NCBI GenBank assembly: GCA_002454425.1
Contig: DKIV01000052.1
Location: 49,583 to 80,407 of the forward strand
DNA length: 30,825 nt
Origin: Sphingobacteriaceae bacterium UBA6709
Lineage (GTDB): Bacteria; Bacteroidota; Bacteroidia; Sphingobacteriales; Sphingobacteriaceae
Direction of reading: 5' to 3'
The position numbers and the translations under genes were made by a program. Below are positions 15,772-23,130 of this stretch, one piece after another (position 1 is the first letter of the stretch; each line of letters opens with the position of its first letter). The notes beneath the pieces are model-generated. The model saw only the letters and a list, made by a program, of their open reading frames with translations. It was not told where the DNA came from and searched no databases.

Positions 15772-16760
15772 GCGCCGAGAATCTGCTCGATCTGCTTTAG
15801 CTCATCATCACTGAAGCTAATCTTACTTAAACTTCCTACAGAATCATCAATCTGCGAGATCTTGCTGGCCCCAATTAATACCGAGCTTACACGGCTATCT
15901 TTCAGGAGCCATGCCAAGGCCATTTGCGCCAAAGATTGCCCCCGCTCGCAAGCTATAGTATTCAGCCTTTTTATTTTCTCGATCTTTTCCGGCGATATAT
16001 GTTCAGCCTTCAGGAATATACCGCTGGTAGCCACACGTGAGTCGGCAGGAATGCCCTGAAGATATTTGTCGGTGAGAAGACCCTGCGCCAAAGGCGAAAA
16101 GGGAATGCAGCCTATCCCTTCGGCATCCAGCAAACTGAGCAGATCTTGTTCCACCCAACGCTCAAACATCGAATAACGGGGCTGATGAATAATAACCGGA
16201 GTTTTCAGCTCGCGCAGGATCGCGATAGCGGCAGTAGCTTCAGGTGTTCGATAATTTGAGAGCCCCACATAGAGCGCCTTACCCTGCCTGACAATCTGAT
16301 CCAACGCCAGCATTGTTTCCTCCAGCGGTGTTTCAGGATCCGGACGATGATGATAGAAAATATCAACGTAGTCGATCTGCATCCGTTTAAGACTCTGGTC
16401 AATACTGGATATCAGATATTTTCTGGACCCCCAATCACCGTACGGACCATCCCACATGGTATATCCCGCTTTCGATGAAATGATCAGTTCATCACGATAA
16501 GAGGCAAGGTTGTTTTTAAGTATCTTTCCAAAGTTACATTCGGCCGATCCCGGAGGAGGACCGTAATTATTTGCCAGATCGAAATGTGTTATACCTCGAT
16601 CGAAGGCTCGCAGAATAAGCGCTGTACTATTGGAAAAATCATTAACATCGCCAAAGTTGTGCCACAAACCGAGCGACAGTGCAGATAGCTTCAAACCGCT
16701 TCGTCCGCAACGACGATACTGCATTGTAGCATAGCGATCAGCAGAGGGGTTATAATTCAT
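15768..16760 (-). CDS. Aldo/keto reductase, YghZ-like
   Basis: This 330-residue NADPH-dependent reductase of the aldo/keto superfamily is closest by eye to the YghZ / L-glyceraldehyde-3-phosphate reductase group, with SALSLGLWHNFG near the N terminus and NYGPPPGSAE. The catalytic tetrad is visible: Asp and Tyr in FDLANNYGPP, Lys in ISSKAGYTMWDGPYGDWGSR, and His in DIFYHHRPDP. The C-terminal SSVLIGASKISQI segment is the usual cofactor-binding region. A methylglyoxal or aldehyde detoxification role is likely, but the substrate is not proven. It converges with rsgA and the two stops share the bases TTAA, so the genes overlap by four bases. No operon partner is apparent. Confidence 0.93.
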   Translation of the reverse strand: MNYNPSADRYATMQYRRCGRSGLKLSALSLGLWHNFGDVNDFSNSTALILRAFDRGITHFDLANNYGPPPGSAECNFGKILKNNLASYRDELIISSKAGYTMWDGPYGDWGSRKYLISSIDQSLKRMQIDYVDIFYHHRPDPETPLEETMLALDQIVRQGKALYVGLSNYRTPEATAAIAILRELKTPVIIHQPRYSMFERWVEQDLLSLLDAEGIGCIPFSPLAQGLLTDKYLQGIPADSRVATSGIFLKAEHISPEKIEKIKRLNTIACERGQSLAQMALAWLLKDSRVSSVLIGASKISQIDDSVGSLSKISFSDDELKQIEQILGA

Positions 16761-16853
16761 GATAATCAGGTTTTATAATTTCAAGAATAAGTTTTTATTA
16801 TGAATTTTTATTAAACTGCCACGATTTTTCAACCACCTAATAAAAACTATTTA

Positions 16854-17312
16854 ATGAGAGCGGTAATACAGAGGGTAAAGGAAGCGCAATGCGTTGTCGA
16901 AGAAAAACTGACAGGAAAGATAGCTCAGGGACTGATGATACTATTGGGCGTAGAAGAAAGCGACAGCGATGAAGACATGCTGTGGCTGGCACAGAAGATA
17001 GTGAATATGCGCATCTTCGCGGATGAAAACATGCTTATGAACAAATCATTGCTGGATATTGATGGAAATATCCTCCTCGTATCGCAGTTTACCTTATTTG
17101 CTCAAACGAAAAAAGGAAACCGCCCTGGTTTTACCAAAGCCGCTAGACCAGCGATAGCGATACCCATATATGAGAAAATGATCGCGGAGCTGGATAAGCT
17201 GACCGGCAAGAAGACCGCCACCGGTATTTTCGGAGCCGATATGCAAATTCAGCTGACCAACGACGGTCCGGTAACAATAATAATGGATACGAATAATAAA
17301 GATCTTTTTTGA
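16854..17312 (+). CDS. dtd: D-aminoacyl-tRNA deacylase
   Basis: This 152-residue enzyme hydrolyses D-aminoacyl-tRNA (and Gly-tRNA(Ala)), a proofreading step in translation. The length and start MRAVIQRVKEA are standard for DTD. Both family motifs are present: SQFTLFA (about residues 77-83, SQxTL type) and NDGPVTI (about 137-143, the cross-subunit Gly-Pro motif), with the GNRPGFTKAARP segment between. The next gene starts one base after its stop, so the two are surely cotranscribed and probably translationally coupled. Confidence 0.97.
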   Translation: MRAVIQRVKEAQCVVEEKLTGKIAQGLMILLGVEESDSDEDMLWLAQKIVNMRIFADENMLMNKSLLDIDGNILLVSQFTLFAQTKKGNRPGFTKAARPAIAIPIYEKMIAELDKLTGKKTATGIFGADMQIQLTNDGPVTIIMDTNNKDLF

Positions 17313-17313
17313 T

Positions 17314-17640
17314 ATGAAGATACAAGAAGCGCAGGCATTGGTAGACCAATGGATAAAAACAACTGGAATACGCTACTTTAATGAGTTAACCAATACGGCA
17401 ATACTCATGGAAGAGGTTGGCGAAGTGGCACGTATTATGGCACGACAATACGGAGAGCAGTCCTTTAAAAAATCGGATACGGAAGTTAATCTTGCGGACG
17501 AGATGGCTGACGTGCTGTTTGTATTAATTTGTCTGGCCAATCAGACGGGTATAGATCTTACGGAGGCTTTGACAAAGAATCTTGACAAGAAGAGCATCCG
17601 GGATGCCGAGCGGCATAAGAATAATGAAAAGCTTCGCTAA
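17314..17640 (+). CDS. MazG-like nucleotide pyrophosphohydrolase
   Basis: This 108-residue all-alpha NTP pyrophosphatase is of the MazG / dUTPase-2 type. The two metal-binding motifs are visible: EEVGEVARIMARQYGEQ (EExxE) and ADEMADVLFVLICLANQ (DExxD). It would hydrolyse (d)NTPs to NMP and pyrophosphate, a nucleotide-pool cleaning role; the exact substrate is unknown. The start ATG is one base after the dtd stop. The pairing with dtd suggests a small quality-control operon, though this is inference. Single-domain and of normal length for the family. Confidence 0.92.
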   Translation: MKIQEAQALVDQWIKTTGIRYFNELTNTAILMEEVGEVARIMARQYGEQSFKKSDTEVNLADEMADVLFVLICLANQTGIDLTEALTKNLDKKSIRDAERHKNNEKLR

Positions 17641-17657
17641 GCGCTCCGACCTTTCTG

Positions 17658-17689
17658 AAAAAAGGGCTGACTCATATGATGGTCAGCCC
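17658..17689 (-). terminator. Intrinsic terminator after comB
   Basis: On the minus strand GGGCTGAC pairs perfectly over 8 bp with GTCAGCCC (17664-17671 with 17682-17689) and is followed by six T at 17658-17663. It starts six bases after the comB stop and ends the gcvT-comB unit. The same stem may also stop plus-strand transcription from dtd, but that side has no T-run. Confidence 0.85.
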
Positions 17690-17695
17690 CGGTTA

Positions 17696-18430
17696 TTATA
17701 GCTTTACGAGCTTATCGCCATCAAGGACGGGGATCGCTGTAGTGAGGTCGACATTGAGGCAGAAATCAATATCTTTCTCTATGCCTAGTTTCTTTAAACG
17801 CTCGCTATGAGAGCTCTTCTTCATATAGCCGCGTAAATCGCCTTTCGCTTGCGACCACAGATCGAGCGCTGCAAGGGAAGCGTCGTCAGGGATATATCCT
17901 GCCGACTGAAGCTTATCAACTACTGCACCGGCAAAGATGGTATCTTCCAGATTAAATTTATTTTTCCAGCCCGCACATACCAAAAGTATATGTTGTTCCT
18001 GCTCTGCCAGCCACTTGCTGAGGGCTGTGAGATTGAAAAATGAGCCTATAACAATTTTCTCTGCAGAGCGGGAAAGCTGAATAGCGTGGGTTCCATTTGT
18101 GGTTGTAAGAACAATCGTTTTGCCGGCAACCTTTTCAGCGGTATAAGCAAATGGTGAATTACCGAAGTCGAAGCCTGCTACAACTTCTCCGTCTCGCTCT
18201 GCAGCTAGCAGACACTCGCTACCGTGATAGGCCGCGCACTCCTCGACCTTCGACACCGGAATAATTGCGGTAGCCCCATTTTCTATTCCGTAGCAAATAG
18301 ACGAAGTAGCTCGAAATATATCGATCACTACGGCAATAGTATTTTCCGTATTATACAAGGGCAACAATGCCGGGGTAAAGCAAACCTCAATTTTGTATTT
18401 CGAGGCCGCGGGCAACTGAACAACTTTCAA
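17696..18430 (-). CDS. comB: 2-phosphosulfolactate phosphatase family (ComB)
   Basis: This 244-residue ComB-family protein has the motifs VVIDIFRATSSI, LAAERDGE, FDFGNSPFAY, TTTNGTHAI and VCAGWKNKFNLEDTIFAGA. ComB removes phosphate from 2-phosphosulfolactate in coenzyme M synthesis of methanogens; many bacteria carry it without making coenzyme M. In Bacteroidota the real substrate is uncertain, and a link to sulfonate metabolism such as sulfonolipids is only a hypothesis. It starts ten bases after the end of gcvT and is cotranscribed with it, closed by a strong terminator. There is no signal peptide, so it should be cytoplasmic. Confidence 0.9.
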   Translation of the reverse strand: MKVVQLPAASKYKIEVCFTPALLPLYNTENTIAVVIDIFRATSSICYGIENGATAIIPVSKVEECAAYHGSECLLAAERDGEVVAGFDFGNSPFAYTAEKVAGKTIVLTTTNGTHAIQLSRSAEKIVIGSFFNLTALSKWLAEQEQHILLVCAGWKNKFNLEDTIFAGAVVDKLQSAGYIPDDASLAALDLWSQAKGDLRGYMKKSSHSERLKKLGIEKDIDFCLNVDLTTAIPVLDGDKLVKL

Positions 18431-18440
18431 ATCGTAAAAA

Positions 18441-19517
18441 TTAAATAAATGGCACTTTAACCACCTGTGCTTTAACGGCCGAATTTCTGATCTTTATAAA
18501 GATTTCTGTTCCAGGTTTAGCGAAAGCTGTAGCGACATATCCCATGCCGATAGGTTTTTGCAGAGATGGCGATTGAGTACCGGAAGTTACCTTTCCGATG
18601 ATAGTACCCTCAGCATCAGCGATCTCATAATCATGACGAGGAATACCACGCTCAAGAAGCTCGAAACCCACCAATTTGCGACTAACACCTGCAGCTTTCT
18701 GCTCTGCCAACGCTGCTGAATTTACAAAATCTTTGGTAAACTTAGTAATCCAGCCCAGGCCTGCTTCGAGCGGTGAGGTGCTGTCGTCAATATCGTTCCC
18801 ATACAGACAAAATCCTTTCTCCAAACGCAGGGTATCTCTGGCTCCGAGACCAATAGGCTTAATATTTTCTTCAGCACCTGCCTCAAAAATGGCACTCCAT
18901 ATATGCTGCGCGTCTTTATTGGGAAAGTAGATCTCAAAACCTCCAGCACCCGTATATCCGGTAGCGGAAATAATAACATCATCAATACCTGCAAACGTTC
19001 CTTTAGTAAAAGAATAATATTCCATAGAAGCAAGATCTACCGAAGTAAGCTTTTGTAATACCTCTGTAGCTTTGGGTCCCTGAATGGCAAGTAAGGTAGT
19101 GTCATCCGAGATGTCAGACATCTCAACGCCGTACGTGTTGTATTTGCTTATCCAGTTCCAGTCCTTCTCCGTATTTGAAGCGTTAACGACAAGCATGTAA
19201 GTCTGCTCGTCCATTCTGTAGACCAGTAGATCATCGACAATGCCACCATCTTCATTAGGCAGGCAAGAGTATTGCACCTTACCGTCGAAAAGCTTAGAAG
19301 CGTCGTTAGACGTAACCTTCTGAATAAGATCAAGCGCCTTCTCCCCTTTTAAAATGAACTCCCCCATATGGCTTACATCAAATACGCCCACACCGTTTCT
19401 TACTATCGCATGTTCGGCATTGATGCCTTCGTACTGCACCGGCATATTATATCCGGCAAAGGGAACCATTTTAGCTCCTAAAGCTATATGAGTATCTGTT
19501 AATGCTGTATTTTTCAT
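18441..19517 (-). CDS. gcvT: Glycine cleavage system T protein (aminomethyltransferase)
   Basis: This 358-residue T protein transfers the methylene unit of glycine from lipoyl-H protein to tetrahydrofolate, releasing ammonia. The N-terminal folate-binding segments are MVPFAGYNMPVQYEGI and GVFDVSHMGEF; further on are SATGYTGAGGFEIYF and LGARDTLRLEKGFCLYGND. The C-terminal beta-barrel ends with IGMGYVATAFAKPG. The open frame has an ATG three codons earlier at 19526, but the second ATG at 19517 (MKNTALTDTHIALGAK) is the usual family start. The gcvH and gcvP genes are not nearby. It provides one-carbon units that MetF and MetH, also in this window, use. Confidence 0.96.
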   Translation of the reverse strand: MKNTALTDTHIALGAKMVPFAGYNMPVQYEGINAEHAIVRNGVGVFDVSHMGEFILKGEKALDLIQKVTSNDASKLFDGKVQYSCLPNEDGGIVDDLLVYRMDEQTYMLVVNASNTEKDWNWISKYNTYGVEMSDISDDTTLLAIQGPKATEVLQKLTSVDLASMEYYSFTKGTFAGIDDVIISATGYTGAGGFEIYFPNKDAQHIWSAIFEAGAEENIKPIGLGARDTLRLEKGFCLYGNDIDDSTSPLEAGLGWITKFTKDFVNSAALAEQKAAGVSRKLVGFELLERGIPRHDYEIADAEGTIIGKVTSGTQSPSLQKPIGMGYVATAFAKPGTEIFIKIRNSAVKAQVVKVPFI

Positions 19518-19539
19518 GAAGTTCAAGAATAAAGATCAC

Positions 19540-19547
19540 CAAAAATA
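19540..19547 (-). promoter_or_regulatory. Bacteroidota -7 promoter element before gcvT
   Basis: On the minus strand the bases read TATTTTTG, an exact TAnnTTTG match, 22 bases before the gcvT ATG at 19517. A -33 TTTG at normal spacing is not evident. Confidence 0.4.
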
Positions 19548-19638
19548 CACTTTTTGCCAGAGTTATTTATCTGAAAAGCCGAGAATAAGGACGGCAATAA
19601 AGCACAATGCTTAAGACCGACCAACAGTGGCCCGTAAT

Positions 19639-20238
19639 TTAGAGCGTAAGACTTAGCTGGGGATCCGTAACGCGAAACGACTTACGATGATAGGGGCTCA
19701 TCCCATGTTGGAGAATGGCATTTCGATGTTTTATAGTGGGATAACCTTTATTGCTGCACCATCCATATTCAGGATGTTGCAGGGCAAGATTATTCATATA
19801 ATCATCGCGATAGGTTTTTGCGAGAATAGATGCTGCGGCAATAGAGAAGAACTTTCCGTCGCCTTTAACGATGCAGGCATGAGGAAGCTCCTGATATTTC
19901 TTAAACCGGTTACCATCAATTAGCACATAGCCGGGACGTGTTTGTAAAAGATCTAACGCCCGGTGCATTGCCAGAAATGAGGCGTTCAGAATATTGATGC
20001 GATCAATCTCTTCGTGATCCACGTAAGCTACCGCGTATGCCAGCGCTTCAGTTTGTATCATCTCGCGAAGCAGATATCTGTCGGTCTCGCACAACTGCTT
20101 TGAATCATTAAGAAGTGGGTGATGAAAGTCGCGCTTCAATATTACCGCCGCGGCGAATACTGGTCCCGCAAGACAGCCTCGTCCGGCCTCGTCACATCCC
20201 GCTTCTATAAAATCTTCCTGATAGTAGGCTTTCAACAT
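19639..20238 (-). CDS. rnhB: Ribonuclease HII
   Basis: This 199-residue RNase HII cleaves RNA in RNA-DNA hybrids and removes misincorporated ribonucleotides from DNA. The catalytic carboxylates are visible: D15 and E16 in GCDEAGRG, and the Asp of VLIDGNRF near residue 100, with the SILAKTYRDDYM segment providing the fourth. The length is normal. It follows the GT2 gene by 11 bases on the same strand, so it is the last gene of the flippase-like / GT2 / rnhB run. Its start ATG follows immediately and gives the standard N terminus of the core. The function is unrelated to the membrane genes upstream, so cotranscription looks like simple gene packing. Confidence 0.97.
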   Translation of the reverse strand: MLKAYYQEDFIEAGCDEAGRGCLAGPVFAAAVILKRDFHHPLLNDSKQLCETDRYLLREMIQTEALAYAVAYVDHEEIDRINILNASFLAMHRALDLLQTRPGYVLIDGNRFKKYQELPHACIVKGDGKFFSIAAASILAKTYRDDYMNNLALQHPEYGWCSNKGYPTIKHRNAILQHGMSPYHRKSFRVTDPQLSLTL

Positions 20239-20249
20239 AACTTTTAATA

Positions 20250-21383
20250 TTAACGCACCAGACGATCCTTCCAGACGTATTTTCCTGAGTTTCCAACAAC
20301 GCCAATATAGATCATGTATATAATATGAACTATAGATAATAAAGGTAGGTAATTTATAAGCTCTTTACGTCGCGCAAACTTCACCACCGGCAGTAGAAAG
20401 GCGAACTCTCCGAACATCTTGACAAGGAGCGAGTAAACGAATACCTGCCATAAGGAGGGCTCTATAAATGTACCTAATGCTGAGATAAGAAGCATGAGGT
20501 TAAACAGCCATATTGTAACTCCAAGAGCAACGATGCTTTTGTTTTTATACCGCGTACTCTTCGACGCCCAGCGTTTACGCTGACTGATGAAGCCGCGGAG
20601 CGTACTTTTTGCGGTGGTAAATACAACGGCATCGTATGACTTACAGAAGCCCACACCATCAGGATATTGGTCAACGACCTTATGAAGCAAGAGCTCATCG
20701 TCACCAGAGGCAAGGTCATCTATTCCCTTAAAACCTCCCAGCTCAAGAAAAACATCCCTCCGGTATGCCAGATTAGCACCATTGCAGGTCGAAGGAATTT
20801 TATTGCCTATGGAAGAAGCGCCTAAACCAATAAGATATAGAAACTCCAGCGTTTGCAGGCGCTCGAAAAAGCTATTTTCCTGATGATATATCACTGGCGA
20901 TGAGATCATCTTAGGTTTATTGATCTCATAATAGCTGATAATTGTACTTAGCCAGCTCTTTGACATGCGGCAGTCGGCGTCAGTGGTGATGATCAACTCG
21001 CTTCTTGAACGCTCTATTCCCTCAGCAATGGCTTTTTTCTTATAAGAATTAAGTGGCTCTTTTTCATTTAAGCGAATAAGCGTTACGCCCTGATCAGCGT
21101 ATCCCGCGATAATCTCAGAGGTGCGATCAGAAGAGTGGTCATCGATAACGATCAGCTCAAATAAACCGGACGGGTAATCCTGAGCCTGGATGTCGTCAAT
21201 CGTATCGCCAATATTGGCTTCTTCATTACGCGCGGCAATAAGTACCGTGACGGTAGTATGGAAGGATTCGGCTTTCTTATGGAAGGGCCGGATAATAAGC
21301 CAGCCTCTTCTGAAGAAGAGCACTACGAAGAGATATATCAGTGTTAAACCGCCGGTAAGAAAATTAATTACGAATAGTGCCAA
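20250..21383 (-). CDS. GT2 family membrane glycosyltransferase
   Basis: This is an inverting family 2 glycosyltransferase with membrane segments at both ends. The GT-A core shows VTVLIAARNEE, the VIDDHSSD donor site, TTDADCRM (DxD type), a GDDELL acceptor-side motif and QRKRW, all typical of processive or lipid-linked sugar transferases. About three C-terminal hydrophobic segments follow. The frame is open to an ATG at 21476, which would overlap the upstream flippase-like gene by 113 bases and add a second N-terminal hydrophobic segment. The TTG at 21383 leaves a 20-base overlap and gives the single N-terminal segment that is usual, so I prefer it, with doubt. Context suggests a glycolipid or surface-glycan role; the sugar and acceptor are unknown. 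Confidence 0.85.
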   Translation of the reverse strand: MALFVINFLTGGLTLIYLFVVLFFRRGWLIIRPFHKKAESFHTTVTVLIAARNEEANIGDTIDDIQAQDYPSGLFELIVIDDHSSDRTSEIIAGYADQGVTLIRLNEKEPLNSYKKKAIAEGIERSRSELIITTDADCRMSKSWLSTIISYYEINKPKMISSPVIYHQENSFFERLQTLEFLYLIGLGASSIGNKIPSTCNGANLAYRRDVFLELGGFKGIDDLASGDDELLLHKVVDQYPDGVGFCKSYDAVVFTTAKSTLRGFISQRKRWASKSTRYKNKSIVALGVTIWLFNLMLLISALGTFIEPSLWQVFVYSLLVKMFGEFAFLLPVVKFARRKELINYLPLLSIVHIIYMIYIGVVGNSGKYVWKDRLVR

Positions 21384-22338
21384 AGAAGTTAAGTTTAAAT
21401 ACGAATACAGAACCCAACATAGCAGGGATAATAAGATTGATAAACCAGATATAAGCTGTTGATGCCATAACTGCAACTTCCTGCTGGGTGATAAAACTAA
21501 AAAAATATGTCGCTGTCATCGTCCTTACTCCCACATCAAGCAAGTCGAGCGACGGCAATGCCGACTGAATAAAAAACAATATAAAGATCATCATCAACAT
21601 CGGAAACACGGGTAATGTTGGGATAAGGAGATTAATTATTAAAAAATACTGCGAAGTAAAGACAATAAACCGAGCCAGACAAAAATTAAACACCAATAAA
21701 AGATCCTTTTTTTGATAAACAGCCAGTAGCATGAAGAACTTCCGGAAGCGCTTTAGAAAACGGATACGATGAAGCAAGCGGGCAAGGATCTTTATATTGA
21801 AGTAGAAAAGAAGGAAAAATGTCGCGTAGGCAAGTGCGAATATTCCCGCAGCAATTAACATCCAGTTATCAATGGACAGAAAGCGAGCGATAAACCAGTA
21901 CACTGCGAGTACTCCCAAAACATTCGTTATTACCATCTGGCCCACAGCTCCTATACCCATAGCAACCACACCCAGAATGCGGCGGCGCGGACTAAGAAAG
22001 AACACCCTTCCCCCGTATTCTCCTATGCGGTTGGGCGTAAATACAGCCCAGGTGAGACCGCAAAACACCGATTCTATAGCACGCCAGGTACTTACTTTCT
22101 CGATCTTGCGCACCAGAAATTTCCATTTGAAAGCTTCCAGCAGCCAGTTAACGAGCATAAGCACAATGGTAAGCGTGAGCGTGAACAGCACTTGGGTCTG
22201 CGATAATTGTCGTATCAACAAACTAAAGTTCTGAAGATTACGATTATCATTTAACTTACTGAATATAAAAAAGGCGGCAATGACGATTACGCTCAATTTT
22301 ATAAGAATACTCAATGCTTTCTTAGTACCGGATTTCAA
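21364..22338 (-). CDS. Flippase-like (UPF0104 / LPG synthase TM domain) protein
   Basis: This 324-residue polytopic protein belongs to the lysylphosphatidylglycerol synthase transmembrane-domain / UPF0104 family, with about eight hydrophobic segments. Family marks are WLLEAFKWKFLVRKI, the CGLTWAVFTPNRIGEYGGR segment (a conserved P-x-R-x-G-E motif) and ALPSLDLLDVGVRT. The catalytic aminoacyl-transfer domain of MprF is absent, so it is not an LPG synthase; members are thought to move or present lipids. Its stop overlaps the start region of the GT2 gene downstream, which suggests that the two act together in lipid-linked sugar metabolism. The start ATG 22338 follows a promoter-like element at 22374-22381. 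Confidence 0.87.
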   Translation of the reverse strand: MKSGTKKALSILIKLSVIVIAAFFIFSKLNDNRNLQNFSLLIRQLSQTQVLFTLTLTIVLMLVNWLLEAFKWKFLVRKIEKVSTWRAIESVFCGLTWAVFTPNRIGEYGGRVFFLSPRRRILGVVAMGIGAVGQMVITNVLGVLAVYWFIARFLSIDNWMLIAAGIFALAYATFFLLFYFNIKILARLLHRIRFLKRFRKFFMLLAVYQKKDLLLVFNFCLARFIVFTSQYFLIINLLIPTLPVFPMLMMIFILFFIQSALPSLDLLDVGVRTMTATYFFSFITQQEVAVMASTAYIWFINLIIPAMLGSVFVFKLNFFGTIRN

Positions 22339-22373
22339 TTTATAGGTTTTTGAAACTTAAATGTTTCATGTTC

Positions 22374-22381
22374 CAAAACTA
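22374..22381 (-). promoter_or_regulatory. Bacteroidota -7 promoter element before the flippase-like gene
   Basis: The minus strand reads TAGTTTTG, an exact TAnnTTTG match 35 bases upstream of the ATG at 22338. The surroundings are AT-rich, and no -33 TTTG was found at standard spacing. Confidence 0.35.
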
Positions 22382-22455
22382 AAAAATTCTTTATTCTTAT
22401 CTATAGGAATTGCGGAACGCGCAGATATATCGCGTCAGGGGAGGGACAAAAGCAG

Positions 22456-22486
22456 AAAATCCCACGAGAAAAATCACCCGTGAGAT
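22456..22486 (-). terminator. Terminator after the tatA genes
   Basis: On the minus strand ATCTCACG pairs with CGTGGGAT (one T-G wobble; stem 22459-22466 with 22479-22486, 12-base loop). The stem runs into TTTTCTGCTTTTG. It lies 28 bases after the stop of the second tatA gene. Confidence 0.5.
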
Positions 22487-22514
22487 CACTGAATACTAAA
22501 AATATCGTTTCTAA

Positions 22515-22703
22515 TTAATTTCTTCGATCTTCATCCGCCGGATGAGGGCTATCCTTAGCATCTTTAAATTCTTTCACACCCTTTCCCAGTCCTCTCATGA
22601 GCTCTGGAATTTTCTTACCCCCAAATAACAGTAAAATCACTACGAGAATGATAATAATTTCGGGAGCACCAAGCCCGGCTACCAATAAAACACTATTTAA
22701 CAT
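22515..22703 (-). CDS. tatA: Sec-independent translocase protein TatA, copy 2
   Basis: This 62-residue TatA-type protein has a short periplasmic start, one hydrophobic helix (APEIIIILVVILLLFGGKK) and the hallmark FGGKKIPELMRGLGKGVKEF. A charged amphipathic helix and a short acidic and basic tail follow. TatA oligomerises to let folded proteins with twin-arginine signals cross the inner membrane. The gene starts two bases after the stop of the other tatA-type gene and is cotranscribed with it. tatC is not in the window. The tail is much shorter than in the first copy. Confidence 0.93.
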   Translation of the reverse strand: MLNSVLLVAGLGAPEIIIILVVILLLFGGKKIPELMRGLGKGVKEFKDAKDSPHPADEDRRN

Positions 22704-22705
22704 AA

Positions 22706-22990
22706 CTAAGAATTTATCGTTGATTGTTCTTTATTTGTGTTGACATCTTCAGACTTATCGAACTGAGCCGCATATGAGGGGCTCGGCACACTTGGCTTAT
22801 CAACATCCAGATCATCATTAATGGAGTCTATGTTTCGTTGAAACTCTCTCTTCACACCATCGGAAGCATCTTTAAACTCCCTCATTCCTCTACCTAATCC
22901 CCTTGCCAATTCCGGAAGCTTATTACCTCCGAAGAGGAGCAAGATCGCGAATAATATCACCAACAATTCCGGGGTTCCTATACCAAACAT
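22706..22990 (-). CDS. TatA/TatB-type translocase subunit, copy 1
   Basis: This 94-residue protein has the same plan as its neighbour: MFGIGTPELLVILFAILLLF, then FGGNKLPELARGLGRGMREF, followed by a longer acidic and polar C-terminal tail. The helix-hinge motif FGGNKLPE identifies the TatA/B family. Whether it acts as TatA or takes the TatB role cannot be decided from sequence; the FGG hinge is more TatA-like while the longer tail is more TatB-like. It is the first gene of a two-gene unit, with a TATTTTTG promoter element 45 bases upstream. Confidence 0.92.
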   Translation of the reverse strand: MFGIGTPELLVILFAILLLFGGNKLPELARGLGRGMREFKDASDGVKREFQRNIDSINDDLDVDKPSVPSPSYAAQFDKSEDVNTNKEQSTINS

Positions 22991-23034
22991 AAACCAGTCT
23001 TTTTGAGTCCATAATTAGCGCTATGGGATCAGTA

Positions 23035-23042
23035 CAAAAATA
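23035..23042 (-). promoter_or_regulatory. Bacteroidota -7 promoter element before the tat genes
   Basis: The minus strand reads TATTTTTG, an exact TAnnTTTG match, 45 bases upstream of the ATG at 22990. It lies in the gap after the EnvC-like gene, so the tat pair probably has its own promoter. Confidence 0.45.
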
Positions 23043-23130
23043 AAATATGTCACCCCAAAACGATTCTCTCACAAATATATAACTTGGAAACGTCAATAGC
23101 CTCAAATTATTGTAATTAAATCAATAGTTA

